DNA of 64,000 nucleotides from Symsagittifera roscoffensis (Eukaryota > Xenacoelomorpha > Acoela > Convolutidae): NCBI RefSeq assembly GCF_963678635.1, contig NW_026970937.1, forward strand, positions 1-64,000. The letters are read 5' to 3'. Under the pieces are notes generated by a model that worked only from the letters and a program-made list of their open reading frames with translations, had not been told where the DNA came from and did no database searches. This document shows positions 24,799 through 36,500 of this stretch, in pieces; positions within the stretch are counted from its first letter, which is position 1; every line of letters begins with the position of its first letter. Position numbers and translations under genes: made by a program.

Positions 24799-26973
24799 TT
24801 TCTATTTGTCACTTATTAATGCCTATACTTAACCCGATTGCTAGATACCTTATAGTTTTGTTAACAATAATAATGACACAACACAATGATTTTCACAAGA
24901 TTCTATTAAATAGTGACCACGAATCCCTGTATGTTATCAGAGTAAAGTTTGTATAAAATTTATTCACACTAACCGATTATCGGTGGTAAGATTTGAAAAC
25001 TAGCACAATATGATGTTATCAGTCAATTTAAAAGATAGTGTACTCACTACCCAATCAAGCACAGTTTATGTTGATTTAAAATCAAAAAACAAAAAAATAT
25101 ATATATATTTAGTGTCAAACTATGAATACCTCTATGAAAAAAAAACGTATGTGTGATGTACTCTTAGTCGGTTGCAGTACAATAGTCGAACCTGTCTTTT
25201 AAAGAAAAAGCTTTCCCTGCTCAGTGTTGCACCAAACAGACAAAACTTTGAAGGCAGTAATTTTCTCAAGTGGGCGGCTATTGCACCCACCGAGTACTGT
25301 GTTACCTATCTGCCTTCGGACTGCCCGAGCTAGACCTACTAAAATCCTCAGGGCAGTCACTTTTCCCAAAAACGTATTATGTTACAATCCACACCAATGA
25401 ATCACGCTCTTTTTAATGTAGAGTTAGTGTCGCGAATATCCGAGTTCGGATCTGTTTTGTTTTGGTCTGGTTCTTATTGAAAAGCAAGTTACCAGTGCAG
25501 TCACTGATAGCTAGCCTGTGTGCTAATAACCTAATACCTCTCACTTTTTAGTCTTTCTTTCGTCTACCTAAGTCCTTTAATAAAATAATACCCCTCCGGA
25601 TTGGCACAAATAGGACCCTTCCGGACTGGCAGAATCTAGACCCCTCCGGATTGGGACCCCTCTGAGTTAGTTAATATAAGACCCCTCCGGATTTGGACCC
25701 CTCCGAATTTGGACCCCTCCGAATTAGCAACTATAAGACCCCTCCGGATTCGGAACCCTCCTAACTTGAAAAAAAAATTTTGACCCCTCCGGATTGGGAA
25801 CCCTCCGGTTTTGTAAAAGTAGCTTTTCGGAGATTTCTTACTTTCAACCCCTCCCGATTGACAAAAACAGAAGCCCTCCGGATTGGCAAAACAGTACCCC
25901 TTCCGGATTGGTAAAATTGGGACCCCTCTGGATTGGCAAAAATAAGACCCCTCCGGATCGGCAAAAACAAGGTCTTTCCGGATTAACAAAAATAAGACCC
26001 CTCCGGATTGGCAAAAATAAGACCCCTCCGGATTGGCAAAAGTGGGACCCCTCCGGATTGGGACCCCTCCGGGTTTGTAAAAATAGCTTCTCAGAGACTT
26101 TCTAAATTTTCACCCGATACCCCTCCGGATACGTTCTCCGATGCAATGTTGCTCTTTCAATTAACTAGGAAGGGTATGCACTACTTTCCTAGACCCTTCC
26201 GGATTGAAGTTAAGCCTCTTATTTGACAATTCACACTAACGGTGAAGGGTCTTATCGCTCGCCTAACTTCGGCTCGCTTAAGCTTTTGCTGTGCCTTTAG
26301 CCTCCCCTTTTCGTCTAGAACAGCCTAAAGTTACTTTATTCAACCGCTATTACCTCTTGTTAGGGGTATAAGGGCTTTTCTAAAAAAATTTTGTAAAACG
26401 TGAAGGGTGTACCCTTCCAAATTGAGAAATTTGCTAAAAACAATCTCAAAAAATTTTCACGCTTACTTTTCCAAAAAAACTTTTAACCCTATCAGTAAGC
26501 TCAGCTAATTTCTGATCTATTGGTACCAAGATCAACTCGATATGCCCAGTAGTTCCAGAGTTATTAACCAAAACGTCTTTTTTCTAAACTCAAAAAATTT
26601 TTCTCTCTTATAGTTTCCGCCTAACTTTTTCCGCAAATCAGGTCCTTTTGACCTAAAAATTATTGATCCGAGCTCAGAAGGCCTATACTCTTCTAGTTCA
26701 ATGCAAAAGACCCGATCTAAAACGCTTTAGTTGAAAAAATTTGCAAAAAACTATGCTACCTGTACCCCTCCGGATTGATGAATCCACCAAATCAAACACG
26801 TTAAGTCCGATTACTCTGCAACCGGGAAGGCTTTCGGGTAGCGGGTTTTAAAACTTGTAGATTCACTAGTGGACGTTGTCCGAACAACTATTTTTACTGT
26901 TCTAACTCAAAAATTTCAAAAAAATTTTCTAAATTTATAGTGTTTCGTTTTCTCAAAAATCACCAAATTTCAG
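23730..26973. repeat. Tandem duplication in element 1, unit 2
   Basis: 3,244 bp, the complete version of the duplicated segment. It retains the 325 bp deleted from unit 1. It ends at CAAATTTCAG, after which unique leader sequence (TTCTCGGTACC) continues. Confidence 0.9.
25590..26076. repeat. Modular 16/25-bp CCGGA array (element 1, unit 2)
   Basis: Same array as 22346-22832, shifted by exactly 3,244 bp and nearly identical; one unit reads CCGGATTGG here against CCGGAATGG in unit 1. Confidence 0.85.
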
Positions 26974-27982
26974 TTCTCGGTACCAAAATAGTTCCAACCA
27001 CTTCCGAACTAAACTCAACCGGTTCTATCTATTATGGTAGTGCAATTACGATGTAACACACTACTTTAGCGCTTTTTTCCTTTTTTCCGTTTCAAAAATT
27101 ATCGATATCTCAAAAATCGCGACTTGTGGGGGGATCAAAATATCGCTATTTTGACCCTAAAAACCGGTCTGTTTTCGTTGTTTTTCACTGAAAAACGATA
27201 TAAGACTATTATTATAGGCTCTATAAGTAATAATAATAGTAATACTATATCCTTCCGGGTTTGTTTAATATCCGAATTAAGGTGCTTAACTCGGATATTC
27301 GCAGTTCGTGAAGGGTCACTACAGTGCAGCACTGTCGAGCCCCCCACTGATTACTATCTTACTTTTTGTACCAAAAGGGATACAAAACTTGTTAACGATA
27401 CCCAACAGTCGATTGTTGTTGTCGTTGAGCCCCTTCTTGTTGCTCCTTGTACTGCTTGCCGGATCAGTCTTCTCACAAGACCCCTCCGAATTGAGCGCAA
27501 ATCAGCTGACCCTTCCGGATTGAGCGCAAATTATCATTAACGTGCTTAAATGCTCAAATAACCCTACAGTACAAGCCTCACAAACGGGCTACAAAACTGA
27601 TCGTAACGATCTTGACTGATATAAATGCCTGTAACAACAATATATCTATCAACAACAAACGGGGGGGTCGGATCACATCTTGTCTGGGGGGATGATTTCT
27701 ACTGATTTTTTATACTTTTTTACTGTTTTTGGTTTTTTAGGTTATTTTTTATTTTTTTTGTTTTTCTTGGGTACTATACTACTTTTTGTTTGATTTTATA
27801 TATATCTTTAAGTGTTTTTGGTCACAAACCATTCAGGAGATGACGGGACCGCGAATCCCCCCACCCTTCCTGGTTCGTGAATTTTCGGTCTTAACTAAGT
27901 TAAAAAACTATTCACGGTAATCCGGAAGGCTTCCGCGTTCCGAACTACCCTTCCGCCCCGGCGGTTTAGGCCTATTAAGGGC

Positions 27983-28022
27983 GTTAATGTGAGCATCCGC
28001 TCGGCGCGGAGTGCTCGTTAAC
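27983..28022. promoter_or_regulatory. Leader hairpin beside the primer site, element 1
   Basis: GTTAA...GAGCA.CCGC-TCGGC-GCGG..TGCTC.TTAAC folds as one long interrupted stem 30 bp from the primer-site candidate. It is conserved at 52332-52371. A packaging or dimerisation element is possible by position, but this is inference. Confidence 0.5.
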
Positions 28023-28051
28023 GGTTCCGCCGGTCATGATGTTAAAAAGAA

Positions 28052-28069
28052 TAACACCCAGGAGCGCCA
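28052..28069 (-). promoter_or_regulatory. Candidate tRNA primer-binding site, element 1
   Basis: On the transcribed strand TGGCGCTCCTGGGTGTTA starts 12 nt after the 5' LTR end. TGG complements the CCA tail of a tRNA. The 18-nt match is identical in element 2. The 12-nt spacing is longer than usual. I could not assign the tRNA. Confidence 0.5.
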
Positions 28070-28081
28070 TAAAAACATCTA

Positions 28082-28834
28082 TGTAACATTCGCCCGGAAG
28101 ATACATATCGACGGACGACAAAACTAAGTCTTAAGACGACTGGCTAACGTCTAAACAGAGCTTTGCATGCTTTTCACCGTCTCTACCAAGCCAGTACTTT
28201 TCGGTGGTCTTTCTAACATCGGGTCGACAAAAACGTTACTGCTTTCGGCTTCGGTCAAAACACTCAAATTAACTAGATTACATGCAGATATAGTGAGCTC
28301 ATGGCTGGGTCTCAGTATCCCCAGACCACGAGGTCACTCCTAAAAACAGGGCTACTACTTATTATATTACTATTGTTTTTGTTCAGTAGATAAAAATCAT
28401 CATCTCCATCGAAGATGGATCAACCCTTTCCCCCAACTCCTAGCTTCTCATCCTTATCAAAATGAATCCAGATATTAATTAAATTCAAATCAGGACATGA
28501 CAGGAAGCTAAAAGTTTATGTAACAGGCTAAAAGTTTTAGTTCCTTTACCCTTCCGGATTGATGAATCCGCTGGATCAAGCTCGTTAATCCTGATTTCCT
28601 CTTAACCCGGAAGGCCGTCTTTCACCCTTCACCGTTGTTCGCAACGGCCTTGCAACTATTGTAGCAGTACAATAGTTGCAACTCGGAGTGTTCTCTGTTA
28701 CTCTGTAACTCGCTGTCGTTTTTCAATCTCAATTTCGTAGTTGTTGTTAGCACAGCTAATGTTGTTCTCTTTTTCTTTCTTGTTTTAGCCAAAATGGCCG
28801 TTTCTGACGTTTCTGAGAAATATGACGTCATTAA
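28082..28834 (-). repeat. 5' LTR of element 1, first part
   Basis: 753 bp of an LTR matching 1480-2399, cut at GACGTCATTAA by the insertion of element 2. The remaining 167 bp resume at 53356, giving exactly 920 bp. It carries the same double hairpin (28632-28681). Confidence 0.95.
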
Positions 28835-29755
28835 TGTAACATTCGCCCGGAAGATACATATCGACGGATAACAAAACTAAGTCTTAAGACGACTGGCTAG
28901 CGTCTAAACAGAGCTTTGCATGTTTTTCACCGTCTCTACCAAGCCAGTACTTTTCGGTGGTCTTTCTTACATCAGGCTGACAAAAACGTTACTGTTCTCC
29001 GGCTTCGACCAGAACGCTCAAATTAACTGAATTACATGCAAAAATAGTGAGCTCATGGCTGGGTCTCAGTATCCCCAGACCACGAGGTCACTCCTAAAAA
29101 CAGGGCTACTACTTATCATATTACTATTGTTTTTGTTCAGTAGATAAAAATCATCATCTCCATCGAAGATGGATCAACCCTTTCCCCCAACTCCTAGCAC
29201 CTCATCCTTGTCAAAACTAATCGAAATATCAGTTAAATTCAAGTCAGGACATGACAGGATGCTAAAAGTTTATGTGAGTTAATAAAAGTTTCCGTCCCGA
29301 GACCCTTCCGGATTCTTGAATCCGCCGAATCAAGCTCCTTACTCTTGATTTCTTGCTAATCCGGAAGGCTGGTTCTCACCCTTCACCGTTGTTGGCAACG
29401 GCCTTGCAACTATTGTAGCAGCACAATAGTTGCAACTCGGAGCGTTCTCTGCTATTCTGTAGTTCGTTGTCGTTTTCCAATCTCGATTTTCGTACTGTTC
29501 GCAATCGCAGATAAAAGTTGTTCTGTTTTTCACTCGCTTTTTGTTAAAAATGGCCGTTTCAGCATTTCTCAGAAATGTGACGTCATCATTCGAATTTTTG
29601 AAAATTTAAAATACTAGAATATTCTAGCCCTCACCGTTTGGCTAAACGTTCCAATAACGTCGCTAATCCCTCGAAATCATCAACTCGGAAGGCTTACTGC
29701 TCAAAATTCGAATCCTGCATAAATTGCATTTTGGCCATTCTGGTCGAATGTCACA
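28835..29755 (-). repeat. 3' LTR of element 2
   Basis: 921 bp, TGTAACATTC...GAATGTCACA on the plus strand. It differs from 52432-53352 at one position I could find (CCCAGACC here, CCCGGACC there). It differs from the element 1 LTRs at many positions, so the two elements belong to distinct sublineages. The double hairpin is at 29386-29435. Confidence 0.95.
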
Positions 29756-30574
29756 TACTCCCCGGACAGTCCGGTCAATGTCCTCATTGAATCGCGCAAT
29801 GTTCTAAATGGTTACAGTGTAATCGAACAGAATTTACAAAATGCACGAAATTACTTTTATCTACGTCACATCGACTCACTGCAGAATATAAATGGCATCA
29901 TACTACATCACTATAGCCTTCAAATTCTTTCATTGATCTGCACATTGAGGATATGACTTAAGATAAAAGATATTTTCTGACTTCCAGTGTCAATGTCCCG
30001 ATTGAAACTTTTTCTCCTAGATTTAAAAGGTGTTGGCTTGCAGGACAGTCCTGCCAACCAACAAGCTAAAATTATCCTACTATGCTCCTTCCCTTCAGAA
30101 ATCTTGCTTGTCTATTGTCCTGAGTATTAAAACTAAGAAACTTTGTGGTTAGAAAGAACAATGCAACAATCTCCCTCCTCAAGAAGTTACTCAAGTTTTT
30201 CATGTCACCACAAAGTTATCAGTCTTCCTAAGTGATTAAAAACAATCATGCAGGCTGGAATATTTAAATATACTCTTCCCTCAAGCCTTTCTAAATAAAT
30301 AATAAGTGAGTGTCTCTAAAGCCACTTCAACTAAAACCAAAATGCAAACTTATAAATGCAACAATTCCAAAACTCAACTAAATGTTTCAGTTTTCAATTA
30401 CAACTTGGTTGCTTGGTTTCTCACTTGAGTTTTTCACACACATAAAACAATTCTGAGTTTTAACTTTTCTTCATCATCCCTTTGTTCTCTTCTTTTTTCG
30501 TCGTTTAGAAGTTCTAAAACTTCTAAATTCTTCTAATTTTCTTTCTTGCCGCCTCTTGTTTTCTCGACCATTCG
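29756..30574 (-). other. 3' untranslated region of element 2
   Basis: About 820 bp without a gene, aligned with 2400-3204. It holds dyads CCGGAC-A-GTCCGG (29762-29774) and GCAGGAC-A-GTCCTGC (30040-30054), both unchanged between the elements although the surrounding sequence has drifted. Confidence 0.7.
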
Positions 30575-33500
30575 TCAATGCTCCATTTCCTCCTCCTGTG
30601 ACACTGACTCCGCACTCTCGGTTTCCGTGTCTTGTAGCACGTCATTGACTATCCTGACGCTGTTGGAAGCCGTCCTCCAACACTTCTGCTCTTCCACCCT
30701 CTGTTTACAGCAAGGTAGGGGATCCACGTTTGATTCTCTGTTTCTACAGAAGCTGTTGTGGAGACACAACGTCACGTTTCTCTCCAAATCTTCTTTCAGC
30801 ATCTCTGCCTTCTCATTTCCACTACGCTCGCTCGTCCTGGAAATTCTTTTCACAGCGGTGGTCACTGCATTCCGATGGGTCACGAAAGCTCGCTTGAAAG
30901 CTCCTGCCCCAATGTCCAGCTGATATTCACTGTACACTCTGCCATGTTTCGACATATGCTTTTTCGCATACTCGTACAACCATGCAGTCATGTTAGCTCT
31001 GAACCATGGCATCAATCGTTTTCTTGCCCATATCTTCTTCACTTCCATCGGAATGTTTAGAACTTTGCACATTGTCTCAAAAAGATCTAAATCTTTTAGA
31101 CAATCTAATTTCTGCAATTGTTCTCTCGTCGGTGCCTCCTGTCTATTATTTTCTCTCACATGAGCTTCCAGCCATCGTATCGCCATCATAACTCCCACTA
31201 TCACTATTGTTATGGGCTGTGATGAATCTGGTAAACCCATGGAGAGCAGCTCTCCAGAGTCCCAGATCAACACCAAATTACTACGCTTGGGATACCACCA
31301 GGTCTGCAGCAAGCAGTGGCAAGGAAACTCGTCATGTGTCAACATGATGCTCCTCCAATTGCGTTTTCCTGAAGCTTCCAGCAATGGTTCCACTTCCATC
31401 ATCACTCGGTGGATTTCATCATTCTCATCTACTGCATTGTAATCTGTGACAGTTGATCCTCTCTGTTTCTGTTTTTCAAAGTCACTGAAGTTCCCACTCA
31501 CATATCCCATGAACTTCTTTCCTAGTATTGACTCCAACTCCTCTTTGGTTCTCTCTGGAACTGCTGAGAACATCTTACATAGTAACTCGTAAGACTTTTC
31601 AGACATTCTCGCCAATCTCACGCACTTTGGCACTGAGAAAGCTTGATCCACGATCGTTCTTGTACTCTTCACGTCCACAGCCACGAAATGTACAGGGTAT
31701 CTGCTCTTGCACATTAGAGCCAACGTTGAACCCACCAAATATCGTGCTCCTGATGGTCTACAATAAGTTTCGCGGTGTCTGATGTTCATCTCCGTTTCGA
31801 TTGCTTCCCTCCATTTTCCTATATACTTCTGCTCAGTCTGCAGAACTCCTGGGAATACTTCTACGCTGATGGCTGTGACCATCTCATGTTTCTGTTCTAG
31901 ATTCAATAGTGATTCTAAAGAACCAAACATGCTGTAGAATCCTAGTGCTGTCACTAGATTCACATCAGTTCCTCCATGGCCATCTGCTATCAGTTCCGTT
32001 TCCGTTCTTGCTTTCATCACTACATTTCCAAACAAAACCGTCAACTGCTTGTGTTGTTTCTCCAGGGTTTTCACACAGTCTAGACTCCCACAAACGTGAC
32101 CCTCTAGTCCACAGACTTCCGCCAGACAGCTACCAGGTTTGACCCAGTCTTCTGGTCCCCAGCCAGGCAACTCCACTCTATCTTCTCCGTTGCTCTTAGA
32201 GGCTGTTATCATCACATTATATATGATGTTGAGGTCACGCAGGTTACAGTCCGCATTCAGTTCCCTCTGCATGTCCTGTGTCGCCCGTAATATTGAGTCA
32301 GCGTTGGGACTAGGACACCACGATGGCTTCATCAATTCCCACACTGCCATCAAGCTCGTTCTCAGTAATTCATCTGAGAATCCCAACCCAAATTCCACTC
32401 TCTTGTCGGATTTTGGTACTGAAGGTGCAGTCACCTCTTCTTCCAAGACCAATCCCAATTTGGCCTGTGGATTGTTAACGCTCTTAGTCGTCACAATTCT
32501 GGACGTCCAGAATCTTAGTAACACCGCCTGCTCATAATCAAAGAAGCAATCACGTATGTCTTCACTCAGGAAAGGATTGTACGCTATCCCTATGATCCCG
32601 GATACATAGCTATATGACTTCTTCTTGATCGGTCCACAGTATTCACTGGATTTCGGCAATGCTCCCATAGATTCTTTAGTGAGCCTCAACTCCTTGTTTG
32701 AGAATCTCCTGATCTCGTCTATCTTTTTCATGGGTTCCAATTCTTCAGGTTCTTTCATGTTCACCCTCATCGGTTTACTTTGCTGCATATCCAGCATTGC
32801 TAGTAAGAACATGGCTTTCGTTCGCTCATCGCCTTCCTTCAACATTTTAACACAAGTGCTTAATGCAGGTACTGAAATCTGCTCTATCATGAATCGAATG
32901 AAACAGAGAGCGTCTCTCCGCTTTGCACACGCTACTGCTGCTCCCTCCTGGACTATCAGATCCCTCAGATTCGTCATAAGGAAAACTGTTTCCTCCTTTG
33001 ATCTCTTCCTTTCTTCTGAATCATATTCTTCGCGAGTCAGTCCCATCATGCACCAGGCGAGCCTGAGTTGTAATTCTGTCCTTACGTAAGGTACTGCCAC
33101 GAGAGCATGTATTCTTGGCGTAGTCCTCATTTCTTCTTCGAAATACCTCAATACTACTGCTTTCCATGGAAGGCTCACTAACTGCTCGATCGTCTCCGCC
33201 TCTACGTCAGACGACGCCAAAGTTCCATACGCCTTCTGCTTGAGGGTGGTGCCTTGCAACATCATTTCCAGATAACCCTCCATGGCTTTTTCGTCTTCCA
33301 GGGCCACTACATACCCTCTAGCCGAGTTCCGGTATTCCAACATCTCCATGTATCCACCGGTGGGTTCATCTATCGACACTGTCTCCGACACTGTTAGTCG
33401 GTTGTATTCCACTGGTGTCAGTTGTCCTGCAACACTCCCTTTTCCATGATTCATGGGAGATGGTTTGAAGTCCCTCATTTTACTCTCTCCACATTGACTG

Positions 33501-36500
33501 AGTATTTCCATTTCTAAAGTTGCTCCAGTCAGAGTGCGGTCACTCCTTTTGGATTTATAACCGGTTGACTTTATCCCCGCCATGAGAATGGGTGGCACCA
33601 TCGCTATATCAGTTAATATTCTATCTGTGCCAGACAATTGATAATCACCTTGCCCCAAATCCATGACTTCCTCGACTCGTTTTCTTTTCGCTGAGTTACC
33701 AGCTTTCATCGATATTTCCGAATCCACTTTCGTCTTTCCAATCCTCCTCGGCATCACTCTGCTGCCTAACTTCATTTTCATCGCATTGATTTTATCAATC
33801 ACCATTTTCGATCGCATCGTTCCTCTCCTGGTCCTTGACAGGTACACCACCTCTCCTTCATTATCCTGCGGTGTCATCTTGATGGGAGAATTCGCTTCAC
33901 TCTCATCAGTGGCTGAGTCGATCAATAACTCACTCAGTCTCCCTTCACACTCATCAAGCTTGTCAAGTACTTCTCTCATCAAGGGTTGATTGAGACCTGT
34001 TTTGAGAATGGACTGGGTCCCATAGCTCTGAATCACAGTCCAGACTTCTTCCATGAACGCCACTCTGTCCAGCTTACATCCCGTCCTACTCTCGTGGTCT
34101 CGGTGATGTACTTCCCATTCTTCTTCGGGTAGCGTTCCCAAGAAAGGTACTCTGGCTGAGGCCTCTATTCTTCTCCTCCGAGGTGATTCCATGAGGATTC
34201 TCTGATCGTTATTTCTTGTATTGCCAGGAGAGCTGCTCTCCGGCAAATTCCGTTTCATCTCCTCAAAGGCTGACGGAGGTTCCAGTGTCGAGATGCCTCC
34301 ATCCGCTGGCTCAGTCGTTTCCAACGTGTCTGCATTATTCTCAAGATCACTGAAGATATTGAAATCCAGGCTGGATGTTCCTCCTGTCGATGCCCTGTCG
34401 TCCTCCCCACCAGCTTGATCTTGTTGCATGGGTTCTTCAGTCTGACGGTTTCCACCCTGTCCGTCATCTCCTTCTGACTTGTCCCTATTCGAGTTCGATG
34501 GTCCTTGTTTGTCATTGTCAGCTTCTTCCTGGAATCTCGGTATGAGCAATGTACCGGCTGATTTATCTTCCTCTTCTCCATGGACCACTTTGATTTCTTC
34601 GCAGCCGAAGGGTGCTAGGAAAATTCTCGTCTGCAATACTCCCGCAGCTTTCATCTCTTTTCTCACACTGGTCAGGATTACTGAGGCTTCAGGCAATTCA
34701 GTCCTGCCTCTCATCCTCATTGGAGCTAAGCCTAGTCCCCTCCATTCCTCATCAAATCCTTCAGGCTTGGGAGTAGCAGCGTTGCTTATTCGCCTTCTCG
34801 TCGCTTGATCCGTGTACGCAAATCGTGTGTACTGTAACACGGCGGCATTTCTCCCCACGAAGTATGGATCCATCGTCGCCGAGAAATTCCCTACTCTCCT
34901 TTCATTGGTTTCGAATGCTCTCAACCTAGGAGTTTGTACTACGGAGACTGCTCCGAGCAACATCCTTCTTATCAGAGGGAATTCAGGGATTGCTTCGGGT
35001 AGCTTCTTGTAATCGCCCCAGTCCTTCGTCTCTTCTCTCACCTTGTGATACGCTGCTGTGAGACGAGGCACTCTGGTCATTTCGCCATTCGTTTTGTCAT
35101 AGGGCCTCAGATTCCAAAGCTTTGGAAACACCTCGATGTGCCCTCTTTCTACTTCTCCCATGCGGTCACAGAAGTGATCGTCAAAATTGATGACTGTCAT
35201 CTCTGGCTCCGATATTTTCGCAAATAACAGATCTTCACTCATGAGCTCTCGCAATGCGTGCTGCTCACACCAGTTCAGTGTACTACCGTCCACTGCCGAT
35301 ATGAGGTTCAGGTGCAACACCGACCTCCTATATGCTTCCACTTTAACGTCAGGGAACGCAAAGGTGACTGCTGGTCCATAGATCACTGTCACGAACTCCG
35401 TGACTCCTGTGATCAGTGCCAAGGGATCGATTCTCATAGCTAAGCTCAAATCTGTTAACAGCGGCATGCCTCCAACATGTCGTCTAACATCTTCCTCTCT
35501 TTCAATTGTCTCGTCTTCTCCGGTTCCAAAGCGATTTTGCTGCAAGAGATACTGGATAAGAGTGTGTCTCAGATCTCTTATTTTGTTCCACGAGTCTGTG
35601 GATTTCTTCATATCCAGATTCCTCACTCTCTCTTTCATCTGCTCTGGACAACGTGCCAGTTTCATCAGTCCTCCCAAGTTTCCGTGGGTTATTGCGATCA
35701 ATGTCAGAAGTCCATCTAGTCGCAGGTTCTGTATTCCATCCGTAAGCAGTATCACCGGTCCTTTCACGAAATTCTCCGCTCCAAATGTCACAAACAGGGC
35801 TATTAATTCCACTATCGATACTTTCACTACCGCTTGGAGGAATTCCTTTATCAAGTAGTGCGAGACTTTCGGGTAGACTTTTGCCAAGAAGGACGCGGTC
35901 CATCCGGCTCCCAACCCTTCTAGCATGCTGTCTGTCCTTTCAAATCCCTCCTGTCCTTTCACTTCCTGGGTCCAGAAGGTTTCCAGAGTAATCTGACACA
36001 TTCTGTTCACGAACTCAGCTGTCTTTTCTCCGGCATTTTCCGCCAGGTTCACCTCCTTCAACAAGTAGGCGTGTATCTTAGTGATCATTACTGGGCCTTG
36101 CTGAAAAGCATCTGCACCCAATGCCGCTACTCTCGGATTCAGGTGTAGCCACTGGTTTGCTTCCGGCTTGGTTCTCAGCACCATCGCTTCCAGATGAGCT
36201 CTCGTCTCCAGTGAATTTTTTCTTCTCGTGTCTTCACTCGCCACTTCCATTGCTCGGAACCACAAGTCATTGGACATCGCCGTGATCACTCGATGGTCGT
36301 CATCTATTCTTGGTTTCAGTTTGAGTTGCCGACTGAAGTTGGACAGTTCCAACCCCAGCACTTCGTCCAACACCAACATGTGTAACGCGTGGTCCTTGAA
36401 CCCTCTCATCGCGTTTGAGATATCTGACCATACTGCAGGCAGTTCAGCCTTAAGTGGCCTCAGGTTCTCCATTTCTATCATGCAATTCGGGGCTGATATG

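Larger units (their letters stand above)
24799..28051 (-). other. 5' leader of element 1
   Basis: About 3.2 kb between the primer-site candidate and the gag start, with no convincing gene. It contains the array at 25590-26076, poly-A/T runs, a CCGGATT-rich stretch near 27480-27530 and a GC-rich hairpin at 27983-28022. Short frames here change or vanish between the two elements, so I treat them as chance. Confidence 0.75.
1480..28834 (-). mobile_element. Giant Ty3/gypsy-type LTR retrotransposon, element 1 (main part)
   Basis: This is the older of the two copies, transcribed leftward. It runs from its 3' LTR (1480-2399) to the point where element 2 splits its 5' LTR; the rest of that LTR is 53356-53522. 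Flanking direct repeats are TCC at 1477-1479 and TCC at 53523-53525. Without element 2 it is about 27.5 kb, of which about 2.9 kb is an internal tandem duplication, so the unduplicated size is close to the 24.5 kb of element 2. All three gene regions (gag, pol, giant SGNH ORF) are broken by stops and indels. By eye its LTRs differ at about a dozen positions, against about one for element 2. Confidence 0.93.

Noticed and set aside
28622..28831. Short minus ORFs inside the LTRs (also 29339-29533 and 52936-53130)
   Set aside because: They run across the hairpins, differ between LTR sublineages in frame and content, and have no domain.
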